Positions 28,728 to 38,610 are shown, counted from the stretch's first letter. The stretch is 64,000 nucleotides of DNA from Delftia tsuruhatensis (GCF_903815225.1 NZ_LR813084.1:1468501-1532500), one strand, 5' to 3'. A program made the numbers and translations. The notes: generated by a model from the letters alone, not told the origin.

Positions 28728-30425
28728 TCAGGCCTCGGACCGCGCGGGCTCGGCGATGCGTGCCGCAGCCAGACGTCCCGCCGCATGCAGCACGGCCAGG
28801 ATGGAGGCGGTCACGATGTTGGCATGGCGCCCTGCGCCAAAGCGCGTGCCGGCCACGCCAGGCAGGGCGGCCTCCACGATGGCCAGCGCCCTGGCCCCCG
28901 CGCCCTGGCCCAGGCTGCGTTCCTCGTAGTGGTCGATGCGCATTGCCAGGCCCAGGTGCTGGCCGATGGCGGCGGCCACGGCATCGATGGGGCCGCTGCC
29001 CTCGCCCTGCAGTTGCAGCCGCAGGCCGTCGGCGGTGTCCACTTCGAGCGAGATGCCCTGGCCCAGGGTGCTGTCGAACAGGTGGTGGCTGCGGTAGCGC
29101 CAGGGCAGGCCTTCGGGGGCGAGATAGGTGGCCTCGAACAGCGCCCAGAGCGCCTCGCTGGCCAGTTCGGTCTCGCTGGTGTCGGCCTGCCGCTGCACCA
29201 CCGCGCTGAACTCCACCTGCATGCGCCGCGGCATGGCCACGCCATGGTCGCGCTGCAGCAGGAAGGCGATGCCGCCCTTGCCCGACTGGCTGTTGACCCG
29301 CACGATGCTGTCGTAGGTGCGGCCCAGGTCCTGCGGGTCGATGGGCAGGTAGGGAACGCGCCAGGGTGCGTCGGGGCGTTGCGCCGCGAAGCCCTTGGAG
29401 ATGGCGTCCTGGTGCGAGCCGGAGAAGGCCGTGAACACCAGGTCCCCCACATAGGGATGGCGCGGATGGATGGGCAAGGCCGTGCATTCCTCGGCAATGC
29501 GGGCCACGGCCGCGATGTCCGAGAAGTCCAGGCCCGGCGCGATGCCCTGCGTGTACAGGTTCAGCGCCAGCGTCACCACGTCGAGGTTGCCGCTGCGCTC
29601 GCCATTGCCGAACAGGCAGCCCTCCACGCGCTGGGCGCCGGCCAGCAGGGCCTGCTCGGCGCAGGCCACACCCGTGCCCCGGTCGTTGTGCGGGTGCACG
29701 GACAGCACGATGTGCTCGCGCCGTTCCAGGCGCCGGTGCATCCATTCGATCTGGTCGGCGAAGACATTGGCCGTGCTCACCTCCACCGTGGTCGGCAGGT
29801 TGATGATCATGGGGCGCGCCGGGCCGGCATCCCAGGCGCGTATGGCCGCGTTGCAGACGGCCAGCGATACGTCGAGCTCGGCCATGCAGAAGGTCTCGGG
29901 TGAGTACTGCAGCACCCATTCGGTCTCGGGATGCGCATCGGTCAGTTCGCGCAGCAGGGCGATATGCCGCTCCACCATGGCGATGATCCCGGGTACTTCC
30001 ATGCCGAAGACGATCTCCCGCCAGGCGGGTGCGATGGCGTTGTAGAAGTGCACGATGGCGCGGCGCGCGCCGGCCACGCTGTCCACGGTGGCGCGGATCA
30101 GGTCCTCGCGCAGCTGGGTGATGACCATGGGTGTCACGTCGGCGGGGATCAGGTTCTCGTCGATCAGGTGGCGCACGATGGCGTAGTCGGTCTGCGAGGC
30201 CGAGGGAAAGCCCACCTCGATCTCCTTGAAGCCAATGCGCACCAGCTCGTGGAACAGGCGCAGCTTGCGCTCGCGGTTCATGGGTTCGAACAGCGCCTGG
30301 TTGCCGTCGCGCAGATCGGTGGACAGCCACACGGGTGCCTGGCTCAACTGGCGTGACGGCCATTGGCGGTCGGGCAGATCGATGGTGGGAAAGGGGAGAT
30401 ATCGGGACGCGGGATTCTTCAGCAT
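28728..30425 (-). CDS. leuA: 2-isopropylmalate synthase
   Basis: 565 residues, the long LeuA type. Condenses acetyl-CoA with 2-oxoisovalerate, the first committed step of leucine synthesis. The DRE-TIM barrel shows the catalytic STDLRDGNQAL (Arg39, Asp40), IEVGFPSASQTD, and the metal-binding HPHNDRGTG, then GCLFGNGERSGNLD. The C-terminal LeuA dimer domain provides leucine feedback inhibition. The gene is single (no leuB/C/D nearby). Its upstream region holds a candidate leader peptide and several strong hairpins, suggesting transcription attenuation. Confidence 0.96.
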   Translation of the reverse strand: MLKNPASRYLPFPTIDLPDRQWPSRQLSQAPVWLSTDLRDGNQALFEPMNRERKLRLFHELVRIGFKEIEVGFPSASQTDYAIVRHLIDENLIPADVTPMVITQLREDLIRATVDSVAGARRAIVHFYNAIAPAWREIVFGMEVPGIIAMVERHIALLRELTDAHPETEWVLQYSPETFCMAELDVSLAVCNAAIRAWDAGPARPMIINLPTTVEVSTANVFADQIEWMHRRLERREHIVLSVHPHNDRGTGVACAEQALLAGAQRVEGCLFGNGERSGNLDVVTLALNLYTQGIAPGLDFSDIAAVARIAEECTALPIHPRHPYVGDLVFTAFSGSHQDAISKGFAAQRPDAPWRVPYLPIDPQDLGRTYDSIVRVNSQSGKGGIAFLLQRDHGVAMPRRMQVEFSAVVQRQADTSETELASEALWALFEATYLAPEGLPWRYRSHHLFDSTLGQGISLEVDTADGLRLQLQGEGSGPIDAVAAAIGQHLGLAMRIDHYEERSLGQGAGARALAIVEAALPGVAGTRFGAGRHANIVTASILAVLHAAGRLAAARIAEPARSEA

Positions 30426-30456
30426 GCGGGCCTCGCAGGAAACGCTGGGGTTTGCA

Positions 30457-30617
30457 GCCGCCGTATGGACGGCGGCCCCGCTCTCCTGGCTTCCACTGCG
30501 GGAAGCTGCGCCAGGCCGGGATCAGGGAGAGTCGGTGCGAAATGCGGCGCCTGCGCAGGCGCCCGGACCCCGGCCATGGGCCAGGGATAGCAGGGAGGAC
30601 GAGGGCAGGGGTGACAT
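30457..30617 (-). promoter_or_regulatory. Candidate leuA attenuation leader (leader peptide plus hairpins)
   Basis: On the leuA strand, a 31-codon frame (30617 to 30522) starts MSPLPSSSLLSLAHG, with four Leu in its first twelve codons. It overlaps an 18-bp perfect palindrome GGCGCCTGCGCAGGCGCC (30546-30563) and is followed by a stem at 30485-30515 (CCTGGCTTCC with GGAAG and CCAGG) and a hairpin GCCGCCGT-N4-ACGGCGGC (30457-30476) just before leuA. There is no clear ribosome site and no T run after the last hairpin, so classical attenuation is unproven. Confidence 0.35.
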
Positions 30618-30719
30618 GGTGCGATGGCGTTGGATCACGGCGAACAGGTGCCAGTTTGCGGGCAGAGCGTTTGTCTGTCTTCATAGAATTTCTCATTTCC
30701 TCCATGGATCTGGACAAAC

Positions 30720-31541
30720 ATGCGCACCGTCACCGATCTGCCCACCGTGCCCTGCGGCCACGCCGGCCTGCCCGAGCTGCAGGCGGCCGCGCCCTTGCCC
30801 GTCAGCGGCGTGGCCGCCGACTATCCGGCGGGGCTGGAGGTCGAGGAGCACTCCCACGGATGCTGCCAGCTGCTGTACGCCGTGCAGGGCGTGCTGGAGG
30901 TGCGTGCGCGCAGCGGGCGCTGGGTGGTGCCGCCCACGCGCGGCGTCTGGCTGCGCTCGGGCGTGCCGCATGCCTTGCGCATGCGTGGCGCCGTACAGGT
31001 GCGCAGCCTGTTCGTTGACGCCCAGGCGGCGGCAGGCCTTCCGGAGGTGGACTGCGTGATCGAGGTCTCGCCCCTTCTGCGCGAGCTCATCAGCGAGGTG
31101 GCGCGCTGGCCTGCCTGCGGGCGGAGAAATCCGCGCGACCGCCTGGTGGTGGACCTGCTGCTGCAGGAGCTGCGCCAGCCCCCCGTGGTCCCGCTGTACC
31201 TGCCCTGGCCCCAGGAGGCGCGGATGGCGGGCGTGTGCCGCGCGCTGGCTGAAGGCAAGGACGCGGCGGCCCTGGCCGCCACCGCCGGCACTTGGGCCGA
31301 GCGTCTGGCCATGGGCGAAAAGACCTTCCACCGCCATTTCCTGCGGGCCACGGGCCTGAGCTTCGGGCGCTGGCGCCAGCGTGCGCGGCTGCTGTCGTCC
31401 ATGCAGCCCCTGCTGGAAGGGCAGTCCATACTCCAGGTGGCGCTGGGGGCCGGCTATGAGAGCCACAGCGCCTATTCGCTGGCCTTTCGCCGCCATTTCG
31501 GCATGACGCCCTCGGCGTTCTGCGACGCCGTGCGGGCCTGA
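30720..31541 (+). CDS. AraC-family regulator with N-terminal cupin sensor
   Basis: 273 residues. The N-terminal half is an AraC-binding cupin (EEHSHGCCQLLYAVQGVLEV, VVPPTRGVWLRSGVPHALRM), as in small-molecule-responsive regulators such as NimR. The C-terminal pair of helix-turn-helix motifs (WAERLAMGEKTFHRHFLRAT; SILQVALGAGYESHSAYSLAFRRHFGMTPS) is typical. It is divergent from leuA and followed by an EamA transporter 204 bp downstream; control of that transporter is the usual arrangement for this subfamily and is inferred. Confidence 0.9.
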   Translation: MRTVTDLPTVPCGHAGLPELQAAAPLPVSGVAADYPAGLEVEEHSHGCCQLLYAVQGVLEVRARSGRWVVPPTRGVWLRSGVPHALRMRGAVQVRSLFVDAQAAAGLPEVDCVIEVSPLLRELISEVARWPACGRRNPRDRLVVDLLLQELRQPPVVPLYLPWPQEARMAGVCRALAEGKDAAALAATAGTWAERLAMGEKTFHRHFLRATGLSFGRWRQRARLLSSMQPLLEGQSILQVALGAGYESHSAYSLAFRRHFGMTPSAFCDAVRA

Positions 31542-31745
31542 GCCGCCGGCGTCGTTGGCGAGGAGTGTGCTGCCAGCAGGTGCAGCCGGAACCGTTGGAT
31601 CCGAGGAGGGCGGCCGTCCGGCCTCGTGCAAGTCCGCCCGTTTCGCTGGCGGGCGGGGCGGCCCTCGCCAAGCGCGTGTGCCCGGCGTACAGGCTGGCGC
31701 TATGCTGGCCGGCGCCTTGCCTTGTGCGTTCCTTTATCTGCCGAA

Positions 31746-32684
31746 ATGCCCTTTTCCCTTCAAGACATGACCTGGCTGTGGGTTCCCGTGGTGCTGTTCG
31801 CTGCGGCGGCCCAGACCGTGCGCAACACGGCCCAGCGCTCGCTGACCGCAGAGCTTGGCACCCTGCCGGCGACGCTGGTGCGCTTTCTCTACGGCCTGCC
31901 GTTCGCCGGTGCCTACCTGCTGGCGCTGTACGCCGCACGAGACGGTGCCTGGACCCTGCCGCAGTTCTCCTGGACCTACCTGGGCTGGATCGCGCTGGGC
32001 GCGTTCTTCCAGGTCGCGGCCACGGCTGCCCTGCTGCTGGCCATGAAGGAACGCAATTTCGCCGTGGCCGTGACCCTGTCCAAGACGGAAGTGCTGCAGG
32101 TGGCCTTGTTCGCGGGCATCTTCCTGCACGAACTGCCCACGGCTGTGGCCCTGGTGGCCATGGCATTGGCCACCTTCGGCGTGCTCATCCTGTCGCTGCC
32201 GCCGCGCGGGCAGATGCTGTCGTTGTCGGCATGGGCCAGCCGCTCGGCCCTGTACGGTCTGGCCTGCGGTGCCTGCTTCGCCGTCGCCACCGTGGGCTAC
32301 CGCGGCGGTGCCGTAGAGCTGGCGCGGCTGGGCGAGACCTCGCCCTGGCTGTCGGGCGCCTGGGGAGTGCTGATCGCGCAACTGATGCAGACCCTGGGTC
32401 TGGGGGCCTGGATCGCGCGCACCCATGCGCAGGGCCTGCGCCCCATCTTCCGCGCCTGGCGGGTCTCGCTGCTGGCCGGCGGCATGGGCGCGGCGGCCTC
32501 GCTGGCCTGGTTCACCGCCTATGCCATGCAGGGCGCGGCCCCCGTGCGCACGCTGGGCATGGTCGAAGTGGTCTTCAGCTACATCGTCTCGCGCCGCGTG
32601 CTCAGCGAAAGCCTGAGCCGCCAGGAGAAGATCGGCATGGGCCTGATGGTCCTCGGCCTCGTGTTGATCTGCCTGCAGGGATGA
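31746..32684 (+). CDS. EamA/DMT-superfamily transporter
   Basis: 312 residues from the ATG at 31746; the frame extends upstream but that part is not membrane-like. Ten hydrophobic segments in two halves, the usual DMT plan. The two conserved repeats end in LLLAMKERNFAVAVTLSKTEVL and TAYAMQGAAPVRTLGMVEVVFSY. Members export metabolites such as amino acids, sugars or toxic analogues; direction and substrate are unknown. The AraC gene just upstream probably regulates it. The 204-bp gap ahead includes a CCGCCCG/CGGGCGG hairpin (31634-31656) that may end the regulator transcript. Confidence 0.87.
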   Translation: MPFSLQDMTWLWVPVVLFAAAAQTVRNTAQRSLTAELGTLPATLVRFLYGLPFAGAYLLALYAARDGAWTLPQFSWTYLGWIALGAFFQVAATAALLLAMKERNFAVAVTLSKTEVLQVALFAGIFLHELPTAVALVAMALATFGVLILSLPPRGQMLSLSAWASRSALYGLACGACFAVATVGYRGGAVELARLGETSPWLSGAWGVLIAQLMQTLGLGAWIARTHAQGLRPIFRAWRVSLLAGGMGAAASLAWFTAYAMQGAAPVRTLGMVEVVFSYIVSRRVLSESLSRQEKIGMGLMVLGLVLICLQG

Positions 32685-32696
32685 GCGGTCTTGGGG

Positions 32697-32712
32697 CTGT
32701 ATGAATGCACAG
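32697..32712. promoter_or_regulatory. LexA (SOS) box in front of dinB
   Basis: CTGTATGAATGCACAG fits the CTG-N10-CAG LexA consensus with an AT-rich core. It lies 20 bp before the GTG start, so LexA would block the promoter. An ATG at 32705 lies inside the box and is therefore not a plausible start. Confidence 0.75.
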
Positions 32713-32731
32713 TTGCCGCAATAATGGCGGC

Positions 32732-34018
32732 GTGCCCGAAACCCCATCGACGAACCCCACGACCCCGGCGCAGGCAGGCCTGCCGCGCCGCATCGCCCAC
32801 CTGGACATGGATGCCTTCTATGCCTCGGTGGAGTTGCTGCGCTATCCGCAGCTCAAGGGCCTGCCCGTGGTCATCGGGGGTGGTCGCCGCGCGCATGACG
32901 AGGCGCTGGAGGCCCGCTACGCCGGGCGGCTGAACGAGATTCCGGTCGAGGCATTCTCGCGCCTCAAGGACTACGCGGGCCGGGGCGTGATCACCACCGC
33001 CACCTATCCGGCGCGCCAGTTCGGCGTCGGGTCCGCCATGGGCATGATGAAGGCCGCGCGCCTGTGCCCCCAGGCCATCCTGCTGCCCGTGGACTTTGCC
33101 GAGGTGCGGCGCTTTTCGCATGCCTTCAAGGAGATCATCGTCTCCATCGCACCGCAGATGGAGGATCGGGGTGTGGACGAGGTCTACATCGACTTCACCG
33201 ATGTGCCCGGCGGCCAGCGCGAAGGCGGGCGTGTGCTGGCGCGTCTGATCCAGAAATCCATCTTCGACGCCACGGGCCTGACTTGCTCCATCGGCGTGGC
33301 GCCCAACAAGCTGCTGGCCAAGATGGCCAGCGAGTTCGACAAGCCCAATGGCATCTCCATCGTCCAGCCACAGGACCTGGAAGGCCGCATCTGGCCGCTG
33401 GCCTGCCGAAAGATCAATGGCATAGGCCCCAAGGCCGATGCCAAACTGCAATCCCTGGGCATACACACCATTGGTGAGCTGGCCGCGCAAAGCCTGCCCC
33501 AGCTCGTGCAATGGTTCGGCCGCTCCTACGGGCACTGGCTGCACGGCGTCTCGCGGGGGCATGACGAACGGCCCGTGGTCACGCACAGCGAGCCCGTGTC
33601 CATGAGCCGGGAGACCACCTTCGAGCGCGACCTGCACGCCGTGCGCGACCGTGCCGAGCTGGGCGCCATCTTCACCGACCTGTGCGAGCGTCTGGCCCAG
33701 GACCTGCAGCGCAAGGGCTACATGGGGCGTACCGTGGGCATCAAGCTGCGCTACGACGACTTCAAGACCGCCACGCGCGACCATACGCTGGAGCTGCCTA
33801 TGGCCGACGCCCGCACGCTGCGCCACGCCGCGGGGCAGTGCCTCAAGCGCGTGCCGCTGACCAAACGCTTGCGCCTGCTGGGCGTGCGCGTGGGCAACCT
33901 GGTGCGCAAGGCCGACTGGGAAGCCTCGGCCCAGGACCCATTGGCGCGAGAGCAACTGCTGCGGGGCACCATCCAGCCCGCACCCGACAGCGATCCCTTT
34001 ACACCTCAACTGTTCTGA
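32732..34018 (+). CDS. dinB: DNA polymerase IV (Y family)
   Basis: 428 residues from the GTG at 32732. Error-prone translesion polymerase induced by DNA damage. The catalytic carboxylates are present: HLDMDAFYASVE (Asp25) and GVDEVYIDF (Asp149, Glu150). The fingers (YPARQFGVGSAM), helix-hairpin-helix thumb (INGIGPKADAKLQSLGI) and little finger follow, and the last residues, TPQLF, resemble a beta-clamp-binding tail. Relative to E. coli DinB there is an insertion of about 30 residues (51-80, between VVIGG and GRGVITTATYPAR), as I recall in other Comamonadaceae. An SOS box precedes it. Confidence 0.95.
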   Translation: MPETPSTNPTTPAQAGLPRRIAHLDMDAFYASVELLRYPQLKGLPVVIGGGRRAHDEALEARYAGRLNEIPVEAFSRLKDYAGRGVITTATYPARQFGVGSAMGMMKAARLCPQAILLPVDFAEVRRFSHAFKEIIVSIAPQMEDRGVDEVYIDFTDVPGGQREGGRVLARLIQKSIFDATGLTCSIGVAPNKLLAKMASEFDKPNGISIVQPQDLEGRIWPLACRKINGIGPKADAKLQSLGIHTIGELAAQSLPQLVQWFGRSYGHWLHGVSRGHDERPVVTHSEPVSMSRETTFERDLHAVRDRAELGAIFTDLCERLAQDLQRKGYMGRTVGIKLRYDDFKTATRDHTLELPMADARTLRHAAGQCLKRVPLTKRLRLLGVRVGNLVRKADWEASAQDPLAREQLLRGTIQPAPDSDPFTPQLF

Positions 34019-34210
34019 ATCATCACCACAGATCTGGCGTATGCGCTGCAAAAAACCATGCACCAGTTCCGAGCATGGCGCTTGCGTAAGCCTACTGTGA
34101 GATGATTTGGAAATGTGAATTTGTGTTTCCGTTTGATGGATTCCGGTGGCTTCAGCGCGCTTCGCCTTGCCATTTCACCATAACAAGAGACAGCCAAAGG
34201 AGTGGTACCC

Positions 34211-35770
34211 ATGCGCATGAACCTGCCCGTCAGCCAGCTCAACTACGATTTTCCAGGCGATGAACTGCTGGTGTCCGTCACCAACACCAAGGGCGAGATC
34301 ACCCATTGCAACCCGGCTTTCGTGCGGGTCAGCGGCTATTCCTATGAGGAACTGATCGACCAGCCCCACAACCTGATCCGCCATCCCGACATGCCCGCCG
34401 CGGCCTTCAAGGACATGTGGCGCACCATCGCCCACGGCTATCCGTGGACGGCACTGGTCAAGAATCGGCGCAAGAATGGCGACCACTACTGGGTGCGCGC
34501 CAACGTCACCCCCATCATGGAGGGCGGCAGGCCGCGCGGCTACCTGTCGGTGCGCACGAAGCCGAAGATGGCCGAGATCGAGGCCGCCGAAGCCCTGTAC
34601 GCGCGCATGCGCGCCGAGGCAGAGTCCGGGCGCGAGACGCTGCGTCTGCGCGGTGGCGAACTGCGTCGGCTGGGTCTGGCCGGCCTGTGGGACCGGCGCG
34701 GTGATCTGGGCCTGACCTCCCGCATGGCGCTGATGCTGGGCGGTGTGGGCCTGGCCGCCATGCTGCCCGACCTGCTGGGCTTGCAGGGGGCGGCAGCCTG
34801 GGGCGCACGGCTGGCCGTGTTGCTGGCCGGCGGAGGCTTTGTACTGTGGCGCTTCCAGCAACGCTGTGTGGCGGGTCTGGACAAGGCCAGCAGCTTTGCT
34901 GCCGACATCGCCAGCTGCCAGCTGGGCACGAACCTGGAGCATGACTGCACCGGTGCCATGGGTGCCCTGATGCAGCGGCTGCAGCAGATTCAGATCAATC
35001 TGCGCGCTGTGGTCGGCGACGTGCGCACGGAAATGCGCGGCTTCGCCACCACGGCCCATGAAATCGCCCAGGGCAGCTTCGACCTGGCTCAGCGCACCGA
35101 ATCCCAGGCCACCAGCCTGCAGCAGACGGCGGCGTCGATGGAGGAGATCTCCGGCACCGTCGCGCAGACCGCCGACACGGCCCAGCTCATGGCGAATGAG
35201 AGCGATCAGAGCCGCCAGGTGGCGGGCAGGAGCGGGGCCGCCATCCAGGAGGTGGGCTCGGCCATGGAGCACATCCGTGGCTCCTCGCGGCGCATGGGCG
35301 AGATCATCGGCGTGATCGAAAGCATTGCCTTCCAGACCAACCTGCTGGCCCTCAACGCGGCTGTCGAGGCCGCGCGCGCGGGCGAGCAGGGCAGGGGCTT
35401 CGCGGTCGTGGCCGGCGAGGTCCGGGCGCTGGCGCAGCGCAGCGCCTCGGCCGCCAAGGAGATCAGCGGCCTGATCAACCGCACGGTGGAAGGCATCAAT
35501 GACGGCAATGCCCGCATGGACGCCGCGGGTCGCACCATCGACGGCATGGTCGATGCCGTGGGTCGCGTCAGCGACCTGGTCCACCAGATCAGCATCGCCA
35601 CGCGCGAGCAGTCGGTCGGCATCGCCCAGGTCAACGAGGCCGTGGCCCAGCTCGACTCCGTCACCCAGCAGAATGCCGCCCTGGTCGAGCAGTCGGCCGG
35701 CGCCGCCGGCTCGCTGCGCGCCAGTGCGCAGTCGCTGGAGCGGTCGCTGGAGGTGTTCACGCTGCGCTGA
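34211..35770 (+). CDS. aer: Aer-like methyl-accepting chemotaxis/energy-taxis receptor
   Basis: 519 residues from the ATG at 34211, with AAGGAG nine bases upstream. An N-terminal PAS domain (residues about 15-125) shows the Aer-type [15 protein letters not shown] and NLIRHPDMP, followed by [23 protein letters not shown]. Two short membrane segments near 176-215 anchor it with no large periplasmic domain. The signalling domain has the MCP hairpin tip [23 protein letters not shown]. In E. coli Aer the PAS domain binds FAD and senses redox/energy state; FAD binding here is inferred. No other chemotaxis genes are near; it is convergent with queF. Confidence 0.92.
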   Translation: MRMNLPVSQLNYDFPGDELLVSVTNTKGEITHCNPAFVRVSGYSYEELIDQPHNLIRHPDMPAAAFKDMWRTIAHGYPWTALVKNRRKNGDHYWVRANVTPIMEGGRPRGYLSVRTKPKMAEIEAAEALYARMRAEAESGRETLRLRGGELRRLGLAGLWDRRGDLGLTSRMALMLGGVGLAAMLPDLLGLQGAAAWGARLAVLLAGGGFVLWRFQQRCVAGLDKASSFAADIASCQLGTNLEHDCTGAMGALMQRLQQIQINLRAVVGDVRTEMRGFATTAHEIAQGSFDLAQRTESQATSLQQTAASMEEISGTVAQTADTAQLMANESDQSRQVAGRSGAAIQEVGSAMEHIRGSSRRMGEIIGVIESIAFQTNLLALNAAVEAARAGEQGRGFAVVAGEVRALAQRSASAAKEISGLINRTVEGINDGNARMDAAGRTIDGMVDAVGRVSDLVHQISIATREQSVGIAQVNEAVAQLDSVTQQNAALVEQSAGAAGSLRASAQSLERSLEVFTLR

Positions 35771-35793
35771 GCCGGGCAGCGCAGGCGGTGAGC

Positions 35794-36642
35794 CTACTGC
35801 CGTGCCGAGCGCACGTTGGCCGGCAGCGCCCCGGGATGGCTGGTACGAAACGGGTTGATGTCCAGGCCGCCACGGCGCGTGTAGCGCGCGTAGACCGACA
35901 GCTTGATGGGGCGGCAGCGTGTCCAGACATCCATGAAGATGCGCTCCACGCACTGCTCGTGGAATTCGTTGTGGTTGCGAAAGCTGACCAGGTATTGCAG
36001 CAGCCCCTCCTGATCGATCTGCGCGCCGCTGTACTGGATCTGCACGCTGCCCCAGTCGGGCTGGCCCGTGACCAGGCAGTTGCTCTTGAGCAGGTGGCTG
36101 ACCAGGGTTTCGGTGACGGGTGCTTCCCCATGGTTGGCACGCAGCAGCTCCGGGGCTGGCTGGTATTGCGTGCATTCCACATCGAGACGGTCCAGCAGCA
36201 GGCCATCGAGCTCCTGCACCATTTCCTGGTCGAAGCGGTCCAGGCCGATGACCTTCACGCCGATGCTGCCGTTCTTGCCGCTGCCGCGCCACAGGGCCTC
36301 GGCCAGGTCGGCGCGCAGCCGGGCCTGCACTTCACTGGCGTCGGCGAGGCGGGTGTTGTTGAAGCTGTTCAGATAGAGCTTGAAGGACTTGCTCTCGATG
36401 AGGTTGGGCGTCTCGCAGGGGATGGTGAAATGCGCGAGCGCCACCTGGGGCTTTCCGCGCGGATTGAGCCAGGACAGCTCGAAGGCGGTCCAGAGGTCGG
36501 CACCGAAAAAAGGCATCTGGCCGCCGCTCAGGCCGATTTCCTCGCGCTTGGGAGCGCGTGGCAGGGGAAAGAGCAGCGAGGGGTCGTACTGGTCGATGTA
36601 GGCGGAGCTCTTGCCCAGCTGGGATTGTTCGGGTGTGTTCAT
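35794..36642 (-). CDS. queF: NADPH-dependent 7-cyano-7-deazaguanine reductase (type II QueF)
   Basis: 282 residues, the two-domain (E. coli-like) form. Reduces the nitrile preQ0 to preQ1 in queuosine synthesis. The NADPH-binding QueF motif [13 protein letters not shown] (residues 83-95) and the nucleophilic Cys189 in [13 protein letters not shown], which forms the thioimide, are intact; the second tunnel-fold domain includes [10 protein letters not shown]. No preQ1 riboswitch is recognisable upstream; the gap instead has a 14-bp palindrome ATGCCTGCAGGCAT (36740-36753). Confidence 0.96.
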   Translation of the reverse strand: MNTPEQSQLGKSSAYIDQYDPSLLFPLPRAPKREEIGLSGGQMPFFGADLWTAFELSWLNPRGKPQVALAHFTIPCETPNLIESKSFKLYLNSFNNTRLADASEVQARLRADLAEALWRGSGKNGSIGVKVIGLDRFDQEMVQELDGLLLDRLDVECTQYQPAPELLRANHGEAPVTETLVSHLLKSNCLVTGQPDWGSVQIQYSGAQIDQEGLLQYLVSFRNHNEFHEQCVERIFMDVWTRCRPIKLSVYARYTRRGGLDINPFRTSHPGALPANVRSARQ

Positions 36643-36805
36643 GGGAGATGGGCCGGCCGTGCCGGCGATTTTCTGGGCCTGGGCTGTCCACGCCAGGCGA
36701 AGATGCGCGGATCAAGCCCTCAAAGCTAACTGAAATTCGATGCCTGCAGGCATTGCAAGCCCTATGGAGCCGATACGGCTGGCGGCCTTGTCGCGGCGCT
36801 ATTTC

Positions 36806-37693
36806 TCAGTGAAATTCGCGCTCGCGCAGCCATTTGGTGGCGATCCACTTCTCGCCAGCCAGCACGGGGGCACCACCGTGCAGGGTGCGCGTGGAAGGAT
36901 CGGGGCGTTCATAGCTGAAGAAGACGGCATTGCCCCGGCGTGGCACCACCTGCAGTGGGACCTCGGGGAAGACGGTGGCGCCGCCGCGCTCGGGCTCGTT
37001 CAGGTAGATCACCAAGGTGCCCACGCGCTGGCCACCGCGCTTGAGGATGGTCGGCGTGCCGGGCTCGTGGGGCGCAAAATAGTCGTGGTGGGGCTTGTAT
37101 TCGGCCCCAGGTCCGTAGTGCAGCACCTGCAGGCCTTCGCCGTGGTCCAGCGGCCAGCGCACGAGGCGGGCGATGCGCTCCTCCAGCCGGCTGACGATGC
37201 CCGTTTCCCCGCGCTGGAAGAACATGCCGTTGCTGGTGCGGTCCTCATTGATCTCTTCGCCCCCGCTTTGCGTGGCCACCGTGAGCGAACGGGCCATGCG
37301 TGGTCGCGCGGCGGCGATGATGGCCTCGCATTCCTCATCCGACAGCAGGTTGCCGAAGACCACGATGCGCGGGTTGCGCATGCTCACCAGCACCTGGACC
37401 TGGCGGTCGCCGACATCGATGGTGCAGGGGTCCTGGGCGAGGTCCGGCTCGGGCAGGCTGGAGGCAGAGACGATGGCGGCGGCCGGGGCCGCTTCGATCT
37501 CCCCGGGCAGGCCCAGCGCCTTGCGTGCCAGCGCTTCGCTCCAGCCCACATCGCGCATGGACCGCAGCAGGGCGGCGGGTGAAACACCGGATGCGCTTTG
37601 CTCCTGCACCCATTGCATGAGCTCGGGCGTGAGGCCTGGCGGCAGGTCCTGCGCCGTGGTCTGGGAATCGGGGGAGGAGGGATTGAGGCTCAT
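36806..37693 (-). CDS. Prolyl-4-hydroxylase-like 2-oxoglutarate/Fe(II) dioxygenase
   Basis: 295 residues from the ATG at 37693. The C-terminal 190 residues are a P4Hc domain with the iron triad HHD (His202-x-Asp204 in EYKPHHDYFAP) and distal His272 (RTLHGG), and the 2-oxoglutarate Lys282 (GEKWIATKW). The N-terminal 90 residues form a helical segment (ELMQWVQEQSASGVSPAALL) common in betaproteobacterial homologues. Hydroxylation of prolyl residues in a protein is the family activity; the target is unknown. No signal peptide, so cytosolic. It lies 79 bp downstream of yaaA on the same strand. Confidence 0.9.
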   Translation of the reverse strand: MSLNPSSPDSQTTAQDLPPGLTPELMQWVQEQSASGVSPAALLRSMRDVGWSEALARKALGLPGEIEAAPAAAIVSASSLPEPDLAQDPCTIDVGDRQVQVLVSMRNPRIVVFGNLLSDEECEAIIAAARPRMARSLTVATQSGGEEINEDRTSNGMFFQRGETGIVSRLEERIARLVRWPLDHGEGLQVLHYGPGAEYKPHHDYFAPHEPGTPTILKRGGQRVGTLVIYLNEPERGGATVFPEVPLQVVPRRGNAVFFSYERPDPSTRTLHGGAPVLAGEKWIATKWLREREFH

Positions 37694-37772
37694 GGCGTGC
37701 AGGCGGCCCTTGCCGCGTTGAATGGACTCCAAAGGCGTCGAAACCAGGGGCCGCCACAGCGGCGGGCGGGGC

Positions 37773-38558
37773 TCACTCGGCCGTCTTGCGGCGGAACACG
37801 AGCCGCGCAGGCGTCGATGAGGCCGGTGCCAGCGCGTAGCCTTCCAGGTCGAAGGCCTGGAGTTCGGCCACGCTGCGGGCGCGCTGTCGTATGGCAAATC
37901 GTGCCATCAGCCCGCGCGCGCGTTTGGCATGGAAGCTGATGATCTTGTAGGAGCCGTTCTTGTAATCCTCGAACGCGCACTCCACCACCGGGGGCTTGAG
38001 GTGCTTCAAGTCTACCGATTTGAAGTATTCCTGCGAAGCCAGGTTGACGATGACGCGTTCGCTGGCAGGCTGGCGGGCTGCGCGCTGGTTCAGGTATTCG
38101 GCGATGCGGTTGCCCCAGAACTGGTACAGGTTGCTGCCGTGCTCCGTCTCCAGGCGGGTGCCCATTTCCAGTCGATAGGGCTGCATCCGGTCGAGCGGAC
38201 GCAGCACGCCGTACAGGCCGCTGAGAATGGCCAGGTGCTTCTGTGCCCAGTCGAGGTCCTCGGTATCCAGGCTGCGCGCCTGAAGGCCTTCGTAGACGTC
38301 GCCGTTGAACGCCAGCAGTGCCTGGCGGGAATTGTCGGCCGTGAAGCGTGGGCTGAAGGCTTCATAGCGCGCCACGTTGAGCGCGGCCAGCTTGTCGCTG
38401 ATGCCCATGAGCTGCGACAGTTGCTGGGGAGACTGGCGGCGCAGCACCTCGATCAGCTCCTGGGGCTGCTCGGAGAAGACGGGCAGCGTGTGCGCCAGAC
38501 CATGGGGCAGTGGCGTGTCGTAGTCCAGCGACTTGGCGGGGGAGAGCAGCAGCAGCAT
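37773..38558 (-). CDS. yaaA: Peroxide stress protein YaaA
   Basis: 261 residues from the ATG at 38558, the normal family length. YaaA limits intracellular iron and Fenton damage during peroxide stress and has a helix-hairpin-helix DNA-binding fold. Family hallmarks are LLLLSPAKSLDY at the N-terminus, FNGDVYEGLQARSL, ILSGLYGVLRPLDRMQPYRLEMGT, and FHAKRARGLMARF near the C-terminus. It follows the rne terminator. Confidence 0.94.
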   Translation of the reverse strand: MLLLLSPAKSLDYDTPLPHGLAHTLPVFSEQPQELIEVLRRQSPQQLSQLMGISDKLAALNVARYEAFSPRFTADNSRQALLAFNGDVYEGLQARSLDTEDLDWAQKHLAILSGLYGVLRPLDRMQPYRLEMGTRLETEHGSNLYQFWGNRIAEYLNQRAARQPASERVIVNLASQEYFKSVDLKHLKPPVVECAFEDYKNGSYKIISFHAKRARGLMARFAIRQRARSVAELQAFDLEGYALAPASSTPARLVFRRKTAE

Positions 38559-38610
38559 GGCAGGCGGTGGTTCCTGGAAAAGGGGGAAAGAAGGGAAATG
38601 GAGACGAAGG

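Noticed and set aside
32705..32731. ATG at 32705 as dinB start
   Set aside because: It lies inside the LexA box, so translation from there would put the operator within the coding sequence; the GTG at 32732 fits better.
36643..36805. preQ1 riboswitch expected upstream of queF
   Set aside because: No preQ1-I or preQ1-II consensus is recognisable; only a 14-bp palindrome (36740-36753) is present.
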